Translations under genes and position numbers: made by a program
Shown here: piece after piece, positions 37,452-45,757 of the stretch
Layout of the letters: each line of letters opens with the position of its first letter
Numbering within the stretch: the stretch's first letter is position 1
Assembly (NCBI GenBank): GCA_015486615.1
Contig: WFRI01000090.1
Coordinates: forward strand, 1-64,000
Length of the DNA: 64,000 nucleotides
Source: Candidatus Omnitrophota bacterium
GTDB taxonomy: Bacteria; Omnitrophota; Gorgyraeia; Duberdicusellales; Duberdicusellaceae
Direction: 5' to 3'
Notes under the pieces: generated by a model
What the model was told of the DNA's origin: nothing
What the model saw: the letters and a program-made list of their open reading frames with translations, nothing else
The model's database searches: none

Positions 37452-38957
37452 ATGGATAAAACATTAATATCCGTTCATCACCGTCCCCAATGGAGGACTC
37501 ATATTGGATTTCTCTTAGCCACTATTGGCTCGGCTGTAGGCTTGGGCAATATTTGGCGGTTTCCTTACCTTTGTTATCAAAACGGCGGCGGGGCTTTTCT
37601 TATTCCTTATTTAATAGCCTTATTGCTTATTGGAATTCCTCTGATGATTTTGGAAATCGGGTTAGGCCATAAAGTCAGAGGGTCTGCGCCTGCGAGTTTT
37701 GCCAGTATCAACAAGCATTGGGAATGGCTTGGCTGGTGGCAGGTTATTTTTGTGATGTTTGGCATAGTCCTTTATTATTCAGTAATTATATCCTGGTGTC
37801 TGAACTATTTAGTTTTTTCCTTTAATCTTTCCTGGGGGGCTAACCCCGGGGATTTCTTCTTTAAACAGTTTCTGCATAAAAGCGCCCGGCCTTTTCCTTT
37901 AGGCAATATCCGCACCCAGGTTCTTTTTGCATTAGGAGCGGTTTGGTTTTTGAACTGGATTATTGTATTCAGGGGGGTTGAGAAGGGCCTGGAGAAGGCA
38001 AACAAGATTTTTATGCCGCTGTTGTTTCTGCTTACTTTAATTATCACTATTTGGAGCCTTTTCCTGCCAGGGGCCAAACAAGGCATTCTGGTATATGTCA
38101 GGCCGGATTTTTTTAAGTTAAAGGATATTACAGTCTGGATTGCGGCTTTTTCTCAAATATTCTTTACTTTAAGTTTGGGTTTTGGAATTATTATTGCTTA
38201 TGCGTCTTACCTGCCCCGCAAAAGCGCGATAGTAAAGGACGCAATAGCGGTTAGTTTTGCCAACAGCCTGTTTTCCATAATTGCCGGCTTTGGAGTCTTT
38301 GCGGTTTTAGGGTATATGTCTTATACTACAGGCAGGCCTATTAATCAGGTAGTTGACAAGGCTATTGGTTTGTCCTTTGTAGTATATCCTAAGGCTATAA
38401 GCATGCTGCCGGCGTTATCACAGGTTTTTGGAGTTATATTCTTTGGTATTTTATTTATTGCCGGGCTTTCTTCGTCTATTTCCATTATTGAGGCTTTTAC
38501 TTCAGGGATAGTGGATAAATTTGGATATTCGCGCAGAAGCGTAGTGTCTTATCTGTGCGTGGCAGGATTTTTGGGCAGTTTAATTTTTGCTACAGAAGCG
38601 GGGTTGGTTCTACTGGACATAGTTGACCATTTTTTAACTCAATACGGCCTGGTGATTGGTGCGATTTTGGAATGTATACTTTTAGGCTGGGTTTATAAGC
38701 CTAAGATGTTACGCGGCCATATTAACAGCGCTTCTCATTTACATCTTCCTCGATGGTGGGATTTTCTGATTAAGGTAGTTGCCCCGGGAGTTTTAATTGT
38801 GCTTTTGTCCCGGGCTTTAATTCAGGAGTTCTCTTCTCCTTACCAAAATTATCCTGCCGTGGCTTTGATTCTTGTTGGCCGGGATTGGCTTGTTTATACC
38901 CTGTTTGCTGCTTTTATTGTTGCTTCCCGGCCCTGGCAGAGAAAATTGTCCATTTAA
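37452..38957 (+). CDS. Sodium-dependent transporter, neurotransmitter:sodium symporter family
   Basis: A 501-residue LeuT-fold transporter with about 12 membrane helices. Helix 1 has GFLLATIGSAVGLGNIWRFPYL, the NSS signature with the unwound substrate/Na+ site; ISMLPALSQVFGVIFFGILFIAGLSSSISIIEAF is helix 8 with Na2 serines. Bacterial relatives import amino acids with Na+. The substrate is not readable from sequence. Confidence 0.92.
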   Translation: MDKTLISVHHRPQWRTHIGFLLATIGSAVGLGNIWRFPYLCYQNGGGAFLIPYLIALLLIGIPLMILEIGLGHKVRGSAPASFASINKHWEWLGWWQVIFVMFGIVLYYSVIISWCLNYLVFSFNLSWGANPGDFFFKQFLHKSARPFPLGNIRTQVLFALGAVWFLNWIIVFRGVEKGLEKANKIFMPLLFLLTLIITIWSLFLPGAKQGILVYVRPDFFKLKDITVWIAAFSQIFFTLSLGFGIIIAYASYLPRKSAIVKDAIAVSFANSLFSIIAGFGVFAVLGYMSYTTGRPINQVVDKAIGLSFVVYPKAISMLPALSQVFGVIFFGILFIAGLSSSISIIEAFTSGIVDKFGYSRRSVVSYLCVAGFLGSLIFATEAGLVLLDIVDHFLTQYGLVIGAILECILLGWVYKPKMLRGHINSASHLHLPRWWDFLIKVVAPGVLIVLLSRALIQEFSSPYQNYPAVALILVGRDWLVYTLFAAFIVASRPWQRKLSI

Positions 38958-38964
38958 CTTCTTG

Positions 38965-40437
38965 ATGAAACCAGCCAGCCGGCAGATTGTTAAATTAATT
39001 CGCAGAGAGTATAGGAAGAATCCGGGTTTTGGCTGCAGGCTTTTGTCTAAAACCGTTCAGGAAAAATACGGACTCTCAATTTCCAAAAGTTCTGTCCAGC
39101 GCATTCTAACAAAGCAGGGAGTTTCTTTATCCGCGGGCAGAAAGGAGAAAATACTTTTGCTTTCCCGCAGGGACAAACAATACGCGGGGTTAATTTTTCT
39201 AAAGGCTGCCTGGGATTTAATCGGAATAGACAATATATGCCGGCAGGCCCGCAGGCGGTTTGGAGTGAATGCCATACGTGCAAAAAAAACAATTCTATAC
39301 TATTTTTTAACAGATATTGCCGGGATTAGAGATTTTGACAATCCGGATCTCCAGGATATTCTCAGGGAATTTTTTGCCTTGCCTTCAAAATCAAGATTGC
39401 CGGGCAAGCCCCCGGGTACAGATATAGAAATAGGTATTCCGCATTATGCGATTGAGCCAATGCCGGCTTACAAAATCACTTTTGCCAATGGCTTTTATTT
39501 TTACCTGGATCCTTATTTTAAAAGTTTGTGGGGCAGTTATGACAGTATTCCCTGGCAATATGTTTGTTTTTCCCCGGCAGTGCAAACATACTGGCAGCAG
39601 ATATTTACCCGCGGCAGTTTGCCTGTGCTGAGCCTGCCTTGTTTTGGTAATGTTTCTGCTCTTGTTTTCCGCGTTTTGGAAGGTTTTAGCAAAAGCAGGA
39701 TTTTAAAAATAGAAGGTATATCCCGGGACGGCAGAGTTGTAGAAGAAATTAAACCTTTGGGCTTAATTTCAGAGATATCTATAGGTTATCATCCCAGACA
39801 GATTCAGACAGAGCATAAGAGGAAATTAAGCACTGCAAGCCTGCGGTTTGCCGGCAGGCAGATAAAAGTTGTTTTATTCACAGCAAAAATATCTTTAAAC
39901 AAATCTTATTTAGAACTGCCCCTTGTTGATATTTTTGACAGAGAGGGCAGCCTTTTGTGGAAGGTGATTTTTTCCGGTTCGGCCATATTAAAAGATTTAC
40001 CTTCAGCCGTCAAAGAGTATCTATTGCGGCATATAAATCCGCAGTCAGGGTTAAATGCCCACTGGAAGGTTTTAGAAAGAGCCAGTTTTAGCGAAGACTC
40101 TATTGGTTTCGTGCGGCAGTATTTCAAGATTAAACAACAGCGCTTTATGTCTGTTCCCAGCCTGATTAGGTTATTAGAACTTGTCTTGATTAATAAATTC
40201 GGCCTGACCGGTGCAGACTTAAAAACAATCCTGGTTTTGCCCGGCGATGTATTTAGATTGGGAGGCTTTTACAAAAAAATTGTTTTTCCTGAGAGCAGCA
40301 AAGTAAGGCCGGTTATAGAGATTTTTAACCAAATGCCGATTTTTTACTGTGGCAAAAGAGTGATTTTATCCCTTGGCCGGCAGGCGTTTCAGGAAAACGT
40401 TTTCATGGCCAAAAAGGAAAAGGCACATAAGGCTTGA
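38965..40437 (+). CDS. HTH-domain protein of unknown function (transposase-like N-terminus)
   Basis: A ~490-residue protein I do not recognise. Residues 1-60 hold a winged HTH like that of IS transposases (FGCRLLSKTVQEKYGLSISKSSVQRILTKQGV). Residues ~75-130 (IDNICRQARRRFGVNAIRAKKTILYYFLTDIAGIRDF) also recall the region ahead of the DDE core. The rest is a long mixed alpha/beta part with no clear DDE triad. There are no terminal repeats or direct repeats around it. The start at 38965 lies 8 bases after the symporter stop. A domesticated transposase or a regulator of the pilin array just downstream are both possible. Confidence 0.55.
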   Translation: MKPASRQIVKLIRREYRKNPGFGCRLLSKTVQEKYGLSISKSSVQRILTKQGVSLSAGRKEKILLLSRRDKQYAGLIFLKAAWDLIGIDNICRQARRRFGVNAIRAKKTILYYFLTDIAGIRDFDNPDLQDILREFFALPSKSRLPGKPPGTDIEIGIPHYAIEPMPAYKITFANGFYFYLDPYFKSLWGSYDSIPWQYVCFSPAVQTYWQQIFTRGSLPVLSLPCFGNVSALVFRVLEGFSKSRILKIEGISRDGRVVEEIKPLGLISEISIGYHPRQIQTEHKRKLSTASLRFAGRQIKVVLFTAKISLNKSYLELPLVDIFDREGSLLWKVIFSGSAILKDLPSAVKEYLLRHINPQSGLNAHWKVLERASFSEDSIGFVRQYFKIKQQRFMSVPSLIRLLELVLINKFGLTGADLKTILVLPGDVFRLGGFYKKIVFPESSKVRPVIEIFNQMPIFYCGKRVILSLGRQAFQENVFMAKKEKAHKA

Positions 40438-40463
40438 AACTCTGCATACGAATGTGATATAGT
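40434..40463 (+). promoter_or_regulatory. Putative promoter of the pilin array
   Basis: TTGAAA, 18-base spacer, TATAGT (40458-40463). A strong GGGAGG follows at 40485 with no start codon after it, and AACAC-GGC-GTGTT (40509 region) could form a small hairpin in the leader. Confidence 0.45.
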
Positions 40464-40536
40464 TTATATGGATTAATTGTCTAAGGGAGGCAGATAATAA
40501 TCAACACAAACACGGCGTGTTGGGAAAGCTAAGAAT

Positions 40537-40692
40537 ATGTGCAGGAATATTAAAAGCCAGGTGTTTTTAGAGTATGTTGTAATATTTGCCGCTTTTATTT
40601 TGGCTGTGCTGGCGGCAGGCAATTTTTTAGGGAAGGTTCATAAAGGGTTTAATACCGGCTTTAACGAAGCAGTAGAGGAAATCTTATGGTAG
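40537..40692 (+). CDS. Flp-like prepilin 1 (51 aa)
   Basis: A 51-residue protein: basic N-terminus, then KS|QVFLEY followed by a hydrophobic helix VVIFAAFILAVLAAGNFLG and a short tail. The pattern fits Flp/type IVb prepilins, cut before Q with Glu at mature +5 and Tyr at +6. Its last 7 bases overlap the next pilin gene (ATGGTAG). First of about eleven such genes. Confidence 0.7.
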   Translation: MCRNIKSQVFLEYVVIFAAFILAVLAAGNFLGKVHKGFNTGFNEAVEEILW

Positions 40693-41039
40693 GGGAAAAA
40701 GCCCAAAGTTTTTTAGAATACGCTTTTTTGTGGGCGATAATTGCTGTTGCTTTGTCAGGAATGTGGATATATATGCGCAACAGTGTTACGGCTAAGGCTG
40801 AAGATATGCGCCAGGATGTTGATTTGAGTTTTCGCAGTCATGAGGAAACCACGCCTTTTGGGTATGAGCATGCTGACGCCAATGTTGTTAATTGGCAGGA
40901 AGTTGTTAATAACGTGAATAGAAATATACTCAGCCGGTATGAGGGCAGGATTGATTCTCTGCCGCCGGGTATAGATATAGATAGTTTTCATAACATAATG
41001 GACAATAGTATTTCGGTTGATTCCGAAGATAAGAATTAA
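40686..41039 (+). CDS. Flp-like prepilin 2 (117 aa)
   Basis: KA|QSFLEY, then a helix (FLWAIIAVALSGMWIYM) and a ~85-residue hydrophilic tail rich in Asp, Asn, Glu and Ser. The tail is longer than in ordinary Flp pilins (50-70 residues) and could be surface-exposed on the filament. No cysteine is present. Confidence 0.75.
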   Translation: MVGEKAQSFLEYAFLWAIIAVALSGMWIYMRNSVTAKAEDMRQDVDLSFRSHEETTPFGYEHADANVVNWQEVVNNVNRNILSRYEGRIDSLPPGIDIDSFHNIMDNSISVDSEDKN

Positions 41040-41061
41040 GAAGTTAAGAGGCGGACTAATT

Positions 41062-41448
41062 ATGGCAGACAGAAAAGCCCAGAGTTTTTTGGAGTATGTA
41101 GCAGTGGTTATGGTTACTAGCCTTGCTTTGTCGGCAATGAGTCTTTATTTTAACCGGGCAATAAATTCTGTTTCCAGAGAGCAGTTAGAAATGCGCAGCG
41201 AGAATTTAAGGGACAAATCCAATGTAGTCCCTGCTATTTCGCTTCCCCGGCAAGATAATAATACCGGTGATATAGACAGCCTAAAGCAGAGAGTAGATGA
41301 GTTGTTTAGGGTGGTTGACAATAACAGGAAACAGGTTGAGGCGGAATTCGCCCCGGAAAATCTTGTGAATTTACAAACGGACCAGGCAGGCGCTACGGAA
41401 AACTTTTTTAAAACAACCGGCAGCGCCGTTGTTAACAATGAGGACTAA
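41062..41448 (+). CDS. Flp-like prepilin 3 (128 aa)
   Basis: KA|QSFLEY with helix VAVVMVTSLALSAMSLYF and a polar tail of about 95 residues with a heptad-like segment (IDSLKQRVDELFRVVDNNRKQVE) that may form a coiled coil. Start at 41062 is preceded by GAGGCGGA, a ribosome-binding site used repeatedly in this array. Confidence 0.78.
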   Translation: MADRKAQSFLEYVAVVMVTSLALSAMSLYFNRAINSVSREQLEMRSENLRDKSNVVPAISLPRQDNNTGDIDSLKQRVDELFRVVDNNRKQVEAEFAPENLVNLQTDQAGATENFFKTTGSAVVNNED

Positions 41449-41463
41449 CGATAGGAGGTGTTT

Positions 41464-41673
41464 ATGTTTTTGCCTAAAAAAGCCCAGAGCACATTGGAAT
41501 ACACTTTGATTGTAGCAGCTATTGTAGCGGCAGTAATCGCTGCAGCCGGACATATTCAAACCAAGGTTACTAACAGTATAAATTCAGCAGGCGATACTTT
41601 GGAAAATGCGGCAAATCATATTAGCGATTTGCTTGATGATATCCCACAGTCGGGGTCGGCACAACAGCAGTAG
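41464..41673 (+). CDS. Flp-type pilin, short (69 aa)
   Basis: The most classical member: FLPKKA|QSTLEYTLIVAAIVAAVIAAAG then HIQTKVTNSINSAGDTL and a short acidic tail. Length and composition match major Flp pilins, so this may be the main filament subunit. AGGAGG lies 6 bases before the ATG at 41464. Confidence 0.85.
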   Translation: MFLPKKAQSTLEYTLIVAAIVAAVIAAAGHIQTKVTNSINSAGDTLENAANHISDLLDDIPQSGSAQQQ

Positions 41674-41713
41674 AATTTAGAGGACGTTGAAATAAAATAA
41701 AGGAGGAGAGAGT

Positions 41714-42055
41714 ATGTTGATAAAAATGAAAAAAGCCCAGTCAACCGCAGAGTATGCTATCCTGTTTTCCGTTGTTTTGGCGGCTTTGGCCGGTATGCAG
41801 GTTTATATGAAAAGGTCGTTTAACGCCAAGTTAAAAGACTCAGCGGATTTGCTTACTAAAGTGACAGGTTCAGTAGGAGGCGTTCAATTAGGCACGACCA
41901 ACCAATACGAGCCATACTATACTAACCAGCATATTAATACTACCTATACTCAGGATGATACAACTAAGAAATACCAAAACTATGCTGAAAATTATGAGCA
42001 TACTCAGCAATATAACGCGAGTTCGTCCTATAGGCAGGAGGGTGTTTCGGAATAA
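41714..42055 (+). CDS. Flp-like prepilin 5 (113 aa)
   Basis: KMKKA|QSTAEYAILFSVVLAALAGMQVYM, then a tail of ~75 residues dominated by Tyr, Thr, Gln and Asn (YTNQHINTTYTQDD). AAAGGAGG precedes the start by 8 bases. Confidence 0.8.
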   Translation: MLIKMKKAQSTAEYAILFSVVLAALAGMQVYMKRSFNAKLKDSADLLTKVTGSVGGVQLGTTNQYEPYYTNQHINTTYTQDDTTKKYQNYAENYEHTQQYNASSSYRQEGVSE

Positions 42056-42089
42056 CCTATTTATGGAGTTGTATTCAAAAGGGGGTTTT

Positions 42090-42404
42090 ATGTTCATAAA
42101 AATTAAGAAGGCACAAAGCACATTAGAGTATGCCGGGCTTATAGCGATTGTGATTGCTTCTGTTATTACTATGCAAAGTTTTGTGCGCAACCATATCCAG
42201 GGCAAAATTAAGAGCAGTGCAGACAATATCAGCGATACAAGTTTTGACCCCGGAAGAACGGATACGGAGCAGAGCACAAATTTACTGGGCGACAAGACAG
42301 AATACAGTTCAGTTGTAAACGGCGTATCGGAAACAAACGCTGCGGACTATCGCTACAAAGAAGAGACCACAGTTAATACTACTTACGACTCCAGTAAGTT
42401 TTAA
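42090..42404 (+). CDS. Flp-like prepilin 6 (104 aa)
   Basis: KIKKA|QSTLEYAGLIAIVIASVITMQSF, then NHIQGKIKSSADNISDT and a Thr/Ser/Asp-rich tail. GGGGG lies 4 bases before the ATG. An open frame begins earlier at 41955 but overlaps prepilin 5 and lacks the motif at its start. Confidence 0.8.
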   Translation: MFIKIKKAQSTLEYAGLIAIVIASVITMQSFVRNHIQGKIKSSADNISDTSFDPGRTDTEQSTNLLGDKTEYSSVVNGVSETNAADYRYKEETTVNTTYDSSKF

Positions 42405-42439
42405 GAAAAGCAGTTTCACCAGGCACCGCAGGAGTTAAA

Positions 42440-42727
42440 ATGAAGAATGCTCAGACAAGCATAGAATATGGAGGATTATGGATACTGCTGGCAGGAGTGT
42501 TGATTACTATGGCCGTTTTTGTGCGCGGTCATATTCAGGCCAGGCAGAAGCAGGAAGGTGAGAAAATCTCCCAATTTTTATATATTCCCGGAAAGACTAC
42601 AATTAACCAGCATACAACAACTATTAGTAATACCAGCAGTCTCTCGGATGATATCCACAGTGAATCTAATTCAAAGGTTGATACAACGAGCTCTTTGGAT
42701 ATGACGACGGATGTTAATCCTAAATAG
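42440..42727 (+). CDS. Flp-like prepilin 7 (95 aa)
   Basis: KNA|QTSIEYGGLWILLAGVLITMAVF, then RGHIQARQKQEGEKI and a Thr/Ser-rich tail (TSSLSDDIHSESNSK). GCAGGAG precedes the start. Confidence 0.8.
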   Translation: MKNAQTSIEYGGLWILLAGVLITMAVFVRGHIQARQKQEGEKISQFLYIPGKTTINQHTTTISNTSSLSDDIHSESNSKVDTTSSLDMTTDVNPK

Positions 42728-42748
42728 AAAATAGAATAGGAGGCTTTG

Positions 42749-43282
42749 ATGAAAAGGGCTCAGAGTTTAATTGACTATGGGATAATAGTAGGTGTAGCCG
42801 CAATAGCCTTGTCGGCAATGTCAGGGTATATGCAGAGAAGTTTGCAGGCGAAGACAAAAGACCTTGCAGATGTTTTTATTACCAGTAAGCAGAGAGTTGC
42901 AGTTAATAAAAAAATGGTTTATAACAAGGGCGGGGCAGATGAGCAGGAATTGGCGCCTGCGAACATGTCCGTGTCTGAAACATCTCAGGACGATAGTATA
43001 TTGGAGAATGCCGGAAATCACCGGCATACAGTGAATACGAACAGCCATACCTCCGGAGCCAGTATCTCTCCCAACGAGGACCCGGACAAGGATATAAATA
43101 CTGTGGAACTGCTGGAAAACATTAAATCCGTTCAGAATGCGCAGGCTCAGACTGCTTCTGATGATTTTGCGGATTCCAGCCAGGGCGAGTCTGCGCAGGA
43201 TAAGGTGAAAGGCGATTTTTATGCCAATGTCCAGGATAGGGACCAGAATTATATTCGTCCTAATCCTAATAGCCAGGAATGA
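42749..43282 (+). CDS. Flp-like prepilin 8, long tail (177 aa)
   Basis: KRA|QSLIDYGIIVGVAAIALSAMSGYM, with Asp instead of Glu at +5, then a ~150-residue hydrophilic tail rich in Ser, Asn, Asp and Gln. AGGAGG is followed by TTTG then ATG at 42749. It overlaps the next gene by ATGA. Confidence 0.75.
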   Translation: MKRAQSLIDYGIIVGVAAIALSAMSGYMQRSLQAKTKDLADVFITSKQRVAVNKKMVYNKGGADEQELAPANMSVSETSQDDSILENAGNHRHTVNTNSHTSGASISPNEDPDKDINTVELLENIKSVQNAQAQTASDDFADSSQGESAQDKVKGDFYANVQDRDQNYIRPNPNSQE

Positions 43283-43995
43283 GGCGGACGGTGGATATTT
43301 TAGGTAATAAGAATAATGGATATATGTTTAGTAAGAAAAAAGCGCAGGCCGCTGTAGAAACCGCGATATTTTCGGTTATACTAATTACGCTGTTTGCTGG
43401 TGTGGTAAATTACGCGGAAGAGATGAATTATGCCCAGATGGGAGCAATGGAAGCATTCCGCAGGGGGTTAAGTTATGCTGATACAAATATTGGTGCTGTT
43501 TCTTATTCTCTGACCCGTCACCGGCGCAGCGCAGACTTAAGTTCTCCCGGCCTTGATTCCGGCCAGAGTGCGGTTTCTTCAGGCTCCGCGAACATTTATT
43601 GGCTGGTAAGCGCTGGTAAGATGACGCCGACAGAAGGAAGTTTTGTGGTTGAGAATAGAGACGGCGCAGAAAAAAACATAAATATGGATGAGTTGTCTAA
43701 CAAAAAAGACGTCCGGAAAATGCATTCTACAACACGTCAGGAAAACACTTCTGTTGATTCCCGTTTCCAGACAGGCCAAGGAAGCACTATTGACGAAACA
43801 TCTTCTGCCTTTGTGCAGGACAATATTCAGGATTCTTATACGATAGACGGGGTGAAGAAAGACTATCCCGCGCATTTAGAAGTCCAAAAAGGCATATATG
43901 ATACCCAGCACACTTTTTATGTATATAAGCCCGGCTTGGGCCAGGGGAAAATAATAAAGCGGCAGCGGCATTGGAATACCCGGGTGGAAAAGTAA
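43279..43995 (+). CDS. TadE-like pseudopilin (about 225-238 aa)
   Basis: KKA|QAAVETAIFSVILITLFAGVVNYAEEMNYAQMGAMEAFRRGLSYAD resembles TadE N-terminal domains, with a long soluble domain thereafter. Position +5 is Glu. Starts at 43279, GTG 43291 or ATG 43324 are all possible; the last leaves 6 residues before the cleavage site. TadE-type proteins are minor pseudopilins needed for Flp assembly. Confidence 0.65.
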   Translation: MRRTVDILGNKNNGYMFSKKKAQAAVETAIFSVILITLFAGVVNYAEEMNYAQMGAMEAFRRGLSYADTNIGAVSYSLTRHRRSADLSSPGLDSGQSAVSSGSANIYWLVSAGKMTPTEGSFVVENRDGAEKNINMDELSNKKDVRKMHSTTRQENTSVDSRFQTGQGSTIDETSSAFVQDNIQDSYTIDGVKKDYPAHLEVQKGIYDTQHTFYVYKPGLGQGKIIKRQRHWNTRVEK

Positions 43996-44005
43996 AGAGG
44001 CGGAT

Positions 44006-44272
44006 ATGTTTTTAAGAAAAAAATTTGGCCAGGCAGTTTTAGAAGTTTGTGTGATGTTTACTTTAGTGGTTATGCTTATGGTTTTGATGTTGAGAATTTG
44101 GAATTGGACAATAGTGCCTATTGTCCAGCGCCAAGTGAATTACAATAATACCAGAGTGATTGCCGGCGCGCCCATAGTAGGCAGTTCTTCCAATATCCGC
44201 GAGCCGGTTATTTGGCCGGTATATATTACCCGGCCTTTAGACAAAGATTATTTATTTAAAGGACAGAAATAA
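44006..44272 (+). CDS. TadE/prepilin-like protein (88 aa)
   Basis: KKFG|QAVLEVCVMFTLVVMLMVLMLRIW: Glu at +5, Val instead of Tyr at +6, then a 50-residue soluble tail. GAGGCGGAT precedes the ATG. It ends directly at the start of the TadG-like gene. Confidence 0.65.
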   Translation: MFLRKKFGQAVLEVCVMFTLVVMLMVLMLRIWNWTIVPIVQRQVNYNNTRVIAGAPIVGSSSNIREPVIWPVYITRPLDKDYLFKGQK

Positions 44273-45757
44273 ATGTTTAGAACATTTTCTGCTGCTAAAG
44301 CCGGGCGCAGGGGGCAATTGACCCCTTTTTTTATTGTCTTGATAACCGCCTTAGTTATTGCGGCTTTAGTCACCATTAATATCGGCAAAGTGGCTTTGAA
44401 TAAGACTTATGTGGCCAATGCTTCTGACGCCGGTTCTTTGGCCGGGGCCTCGGTTATGGCTTCGGTTTTTAACAATATCGCAACAGCCAACAGTCAGATG
44501 AAGGTTGCTTACCAGGATTTTGTAACTACTACAGCCGTGCTTTATGCAGCCGCTTTAGCGGCTTTAATAGTAAGCCATAAAACATCTTTGGCTTCTTTAT
44601 CTTCAGCGAAAGCCGCTGCTACAAAAGCTTGCAAAGCGCCTTGTGTGGCAGCAGGCATGGTGGCCACAGCGATAGGTTCGTTAGGGAAAGCCTCTGCGTC
44701 TATGGGTATATTTATAACTACTTTAAAGTCCATAGGTATAGCAATTACCAGTTTTTCAGTTGCTCAATTGTTTCTCTACAATATTATCAGGAAAATGGCC
44801 GCTAAAGGCAGGAAAGACGCTATTAAACTTGCTTACCGGTATTTGTTTATTAACAGCGGAATAACCAGCCGGTTAAACTCCGGGCAAAGAGATAAGTTTT
44901 CTGACTGGCTGGACTCTTCAGATGTTTCCAACGTTACTTTTGACAAAGCCTCGGCTATGTTTGCGGAGTTTAACCCTTTAATATCCCATATTAAGCAAAG
45001 ATTTCCGGTTGCAGGCTCGGGCAGGAGGTATCACTGGAAGGACGGCTGGGAAAAAAATCATATTGTCCAGGGTTTTGTCAAAATAAACAAGGTGGATAAA
45101 TTTATTGTCCGGATTACAGCTTTGCCTTATCCTGCTCAAATAGCTTTGTTGATAGGAATGGGGAAAATTGCTTCTGATATTTTGGCGCAGTGGGTAGCAG
45201 TGGGCGATGGATATGGTTTAGCTGATGATTCCTTAATCGTAGCCTGTGGTTGTGATGATTGTTGCCCTCATCCCGCCTGTTGTGCTTGTAGATCTGCTGC
45301 TTGTGCGGGTGCGGAAGAGGAGTTGGGCATAGATACAGCGGCCCATAGCGCGGCAAATGCGCAAATTATTCGTTTTTTATACCCTCTGCTAACTGAGTCC
45401 GGAGTAGGCCTTGCTCCTGCAGCCTCGCTGCGCAGTTCTTCGGGCTTTAACTTGTCTTGGGCCACAATAGTCTGGATAGACGATGTTGTTCATGACCGCG
45501 GTGTGTATGTTTTGTCGTTTCAACTTCACCAGGGCAAAGATTTGGGGCTTTGGCAGGAAAAATATCCTGTGCCTTTAAGCTTCTCAGTTGCTGATTTCCG
45601 GGGCTCGGGCAGAATTTCGCCGCCGAAGTTAGGGTTTGACGCCCGGATTGTCCGCACAGATATATCGGGGAAAGGCGCCTTAAGCGCCAGCCAAAGGTTT
45701 CCTTTGAAGATTTTAAGAGGCAATCTAAAACAAAAGGTGCAGGGAGGTGGAAAATGA
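44273..45757 (+). CDS. TadG-like pilus-associated protein with cysteine cluster (494 aa)
   Basis: The N-terminus GRRGQLTPFFIVLITALVIAALVTINIGKVALNKTYVANASDAGSLAGASV matches the Tad/TadG helical region (pseudopilin-like, with AxxDAGxLA). Residues ~85-180 contain further hydrophobic Ala-rich helices. Residues ~323-345 hold a dense cysteine cluster, CGCDDCCPHPACCACRSAAC, with 8 cysteines and a histidine, unlike its neighbours. The C-terminal part is a beta-rich domain. TadG-type proteins are thought to sit in the outer envelope and anchor or assist the pilus. Confidence 0.65.
   Translation: MFRTFSAAKAGRRGQLTPFFIVLITALVIAALVTINIGKVALNKTYVANASDAGSLAGASVMASVFNNIATANSQMKVAYQDFVTTTAVLYAAALAALIVSHKTSLASLSSAKAAATKACKAPCVAAGMVATAIGSLGKASASMGIFITTLKSIGIAITSFSVAQLFLYNIIRKMAAKGRKDAIKLAYRYLFINSGITSRLNSGQRDKFSDWLDSSDVSNVTFDKASAMFAEFNPLISHIKQRFPVAGSGRRYHWKDGWEKNHIVQGFVKINKVDKFIVRITALPYPAQIALLIGMGKIASDILAQWVAVGDGYGLADDSLIVACGCDDCCPHPACCACRSAACAGAEEELGIDTAAHSAANAQIIRFLYPLLTESGVGLAPAASLRSSSGFNLSWATIVWIDDVVHDRGVYVLSFQLHQGKDLGLWQEKYPVPLSFSVADFRGSGRISPPKLGFDARIVRTDISGKGALSASQRFPLKILRGNLKQKVQGGGK

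Noticed and set aside
38965..40437. Active insertion sequence
   Set aside because: No terminal inverted repeats, no target duplication and no visible DDE triad around the HTH gene.
45114..45465. Antisense His/Cys-rich frames under the TadG-like gene
   Set aside because: They arise from the Ala/Cys-rich coding of the sense strand; no start signals.
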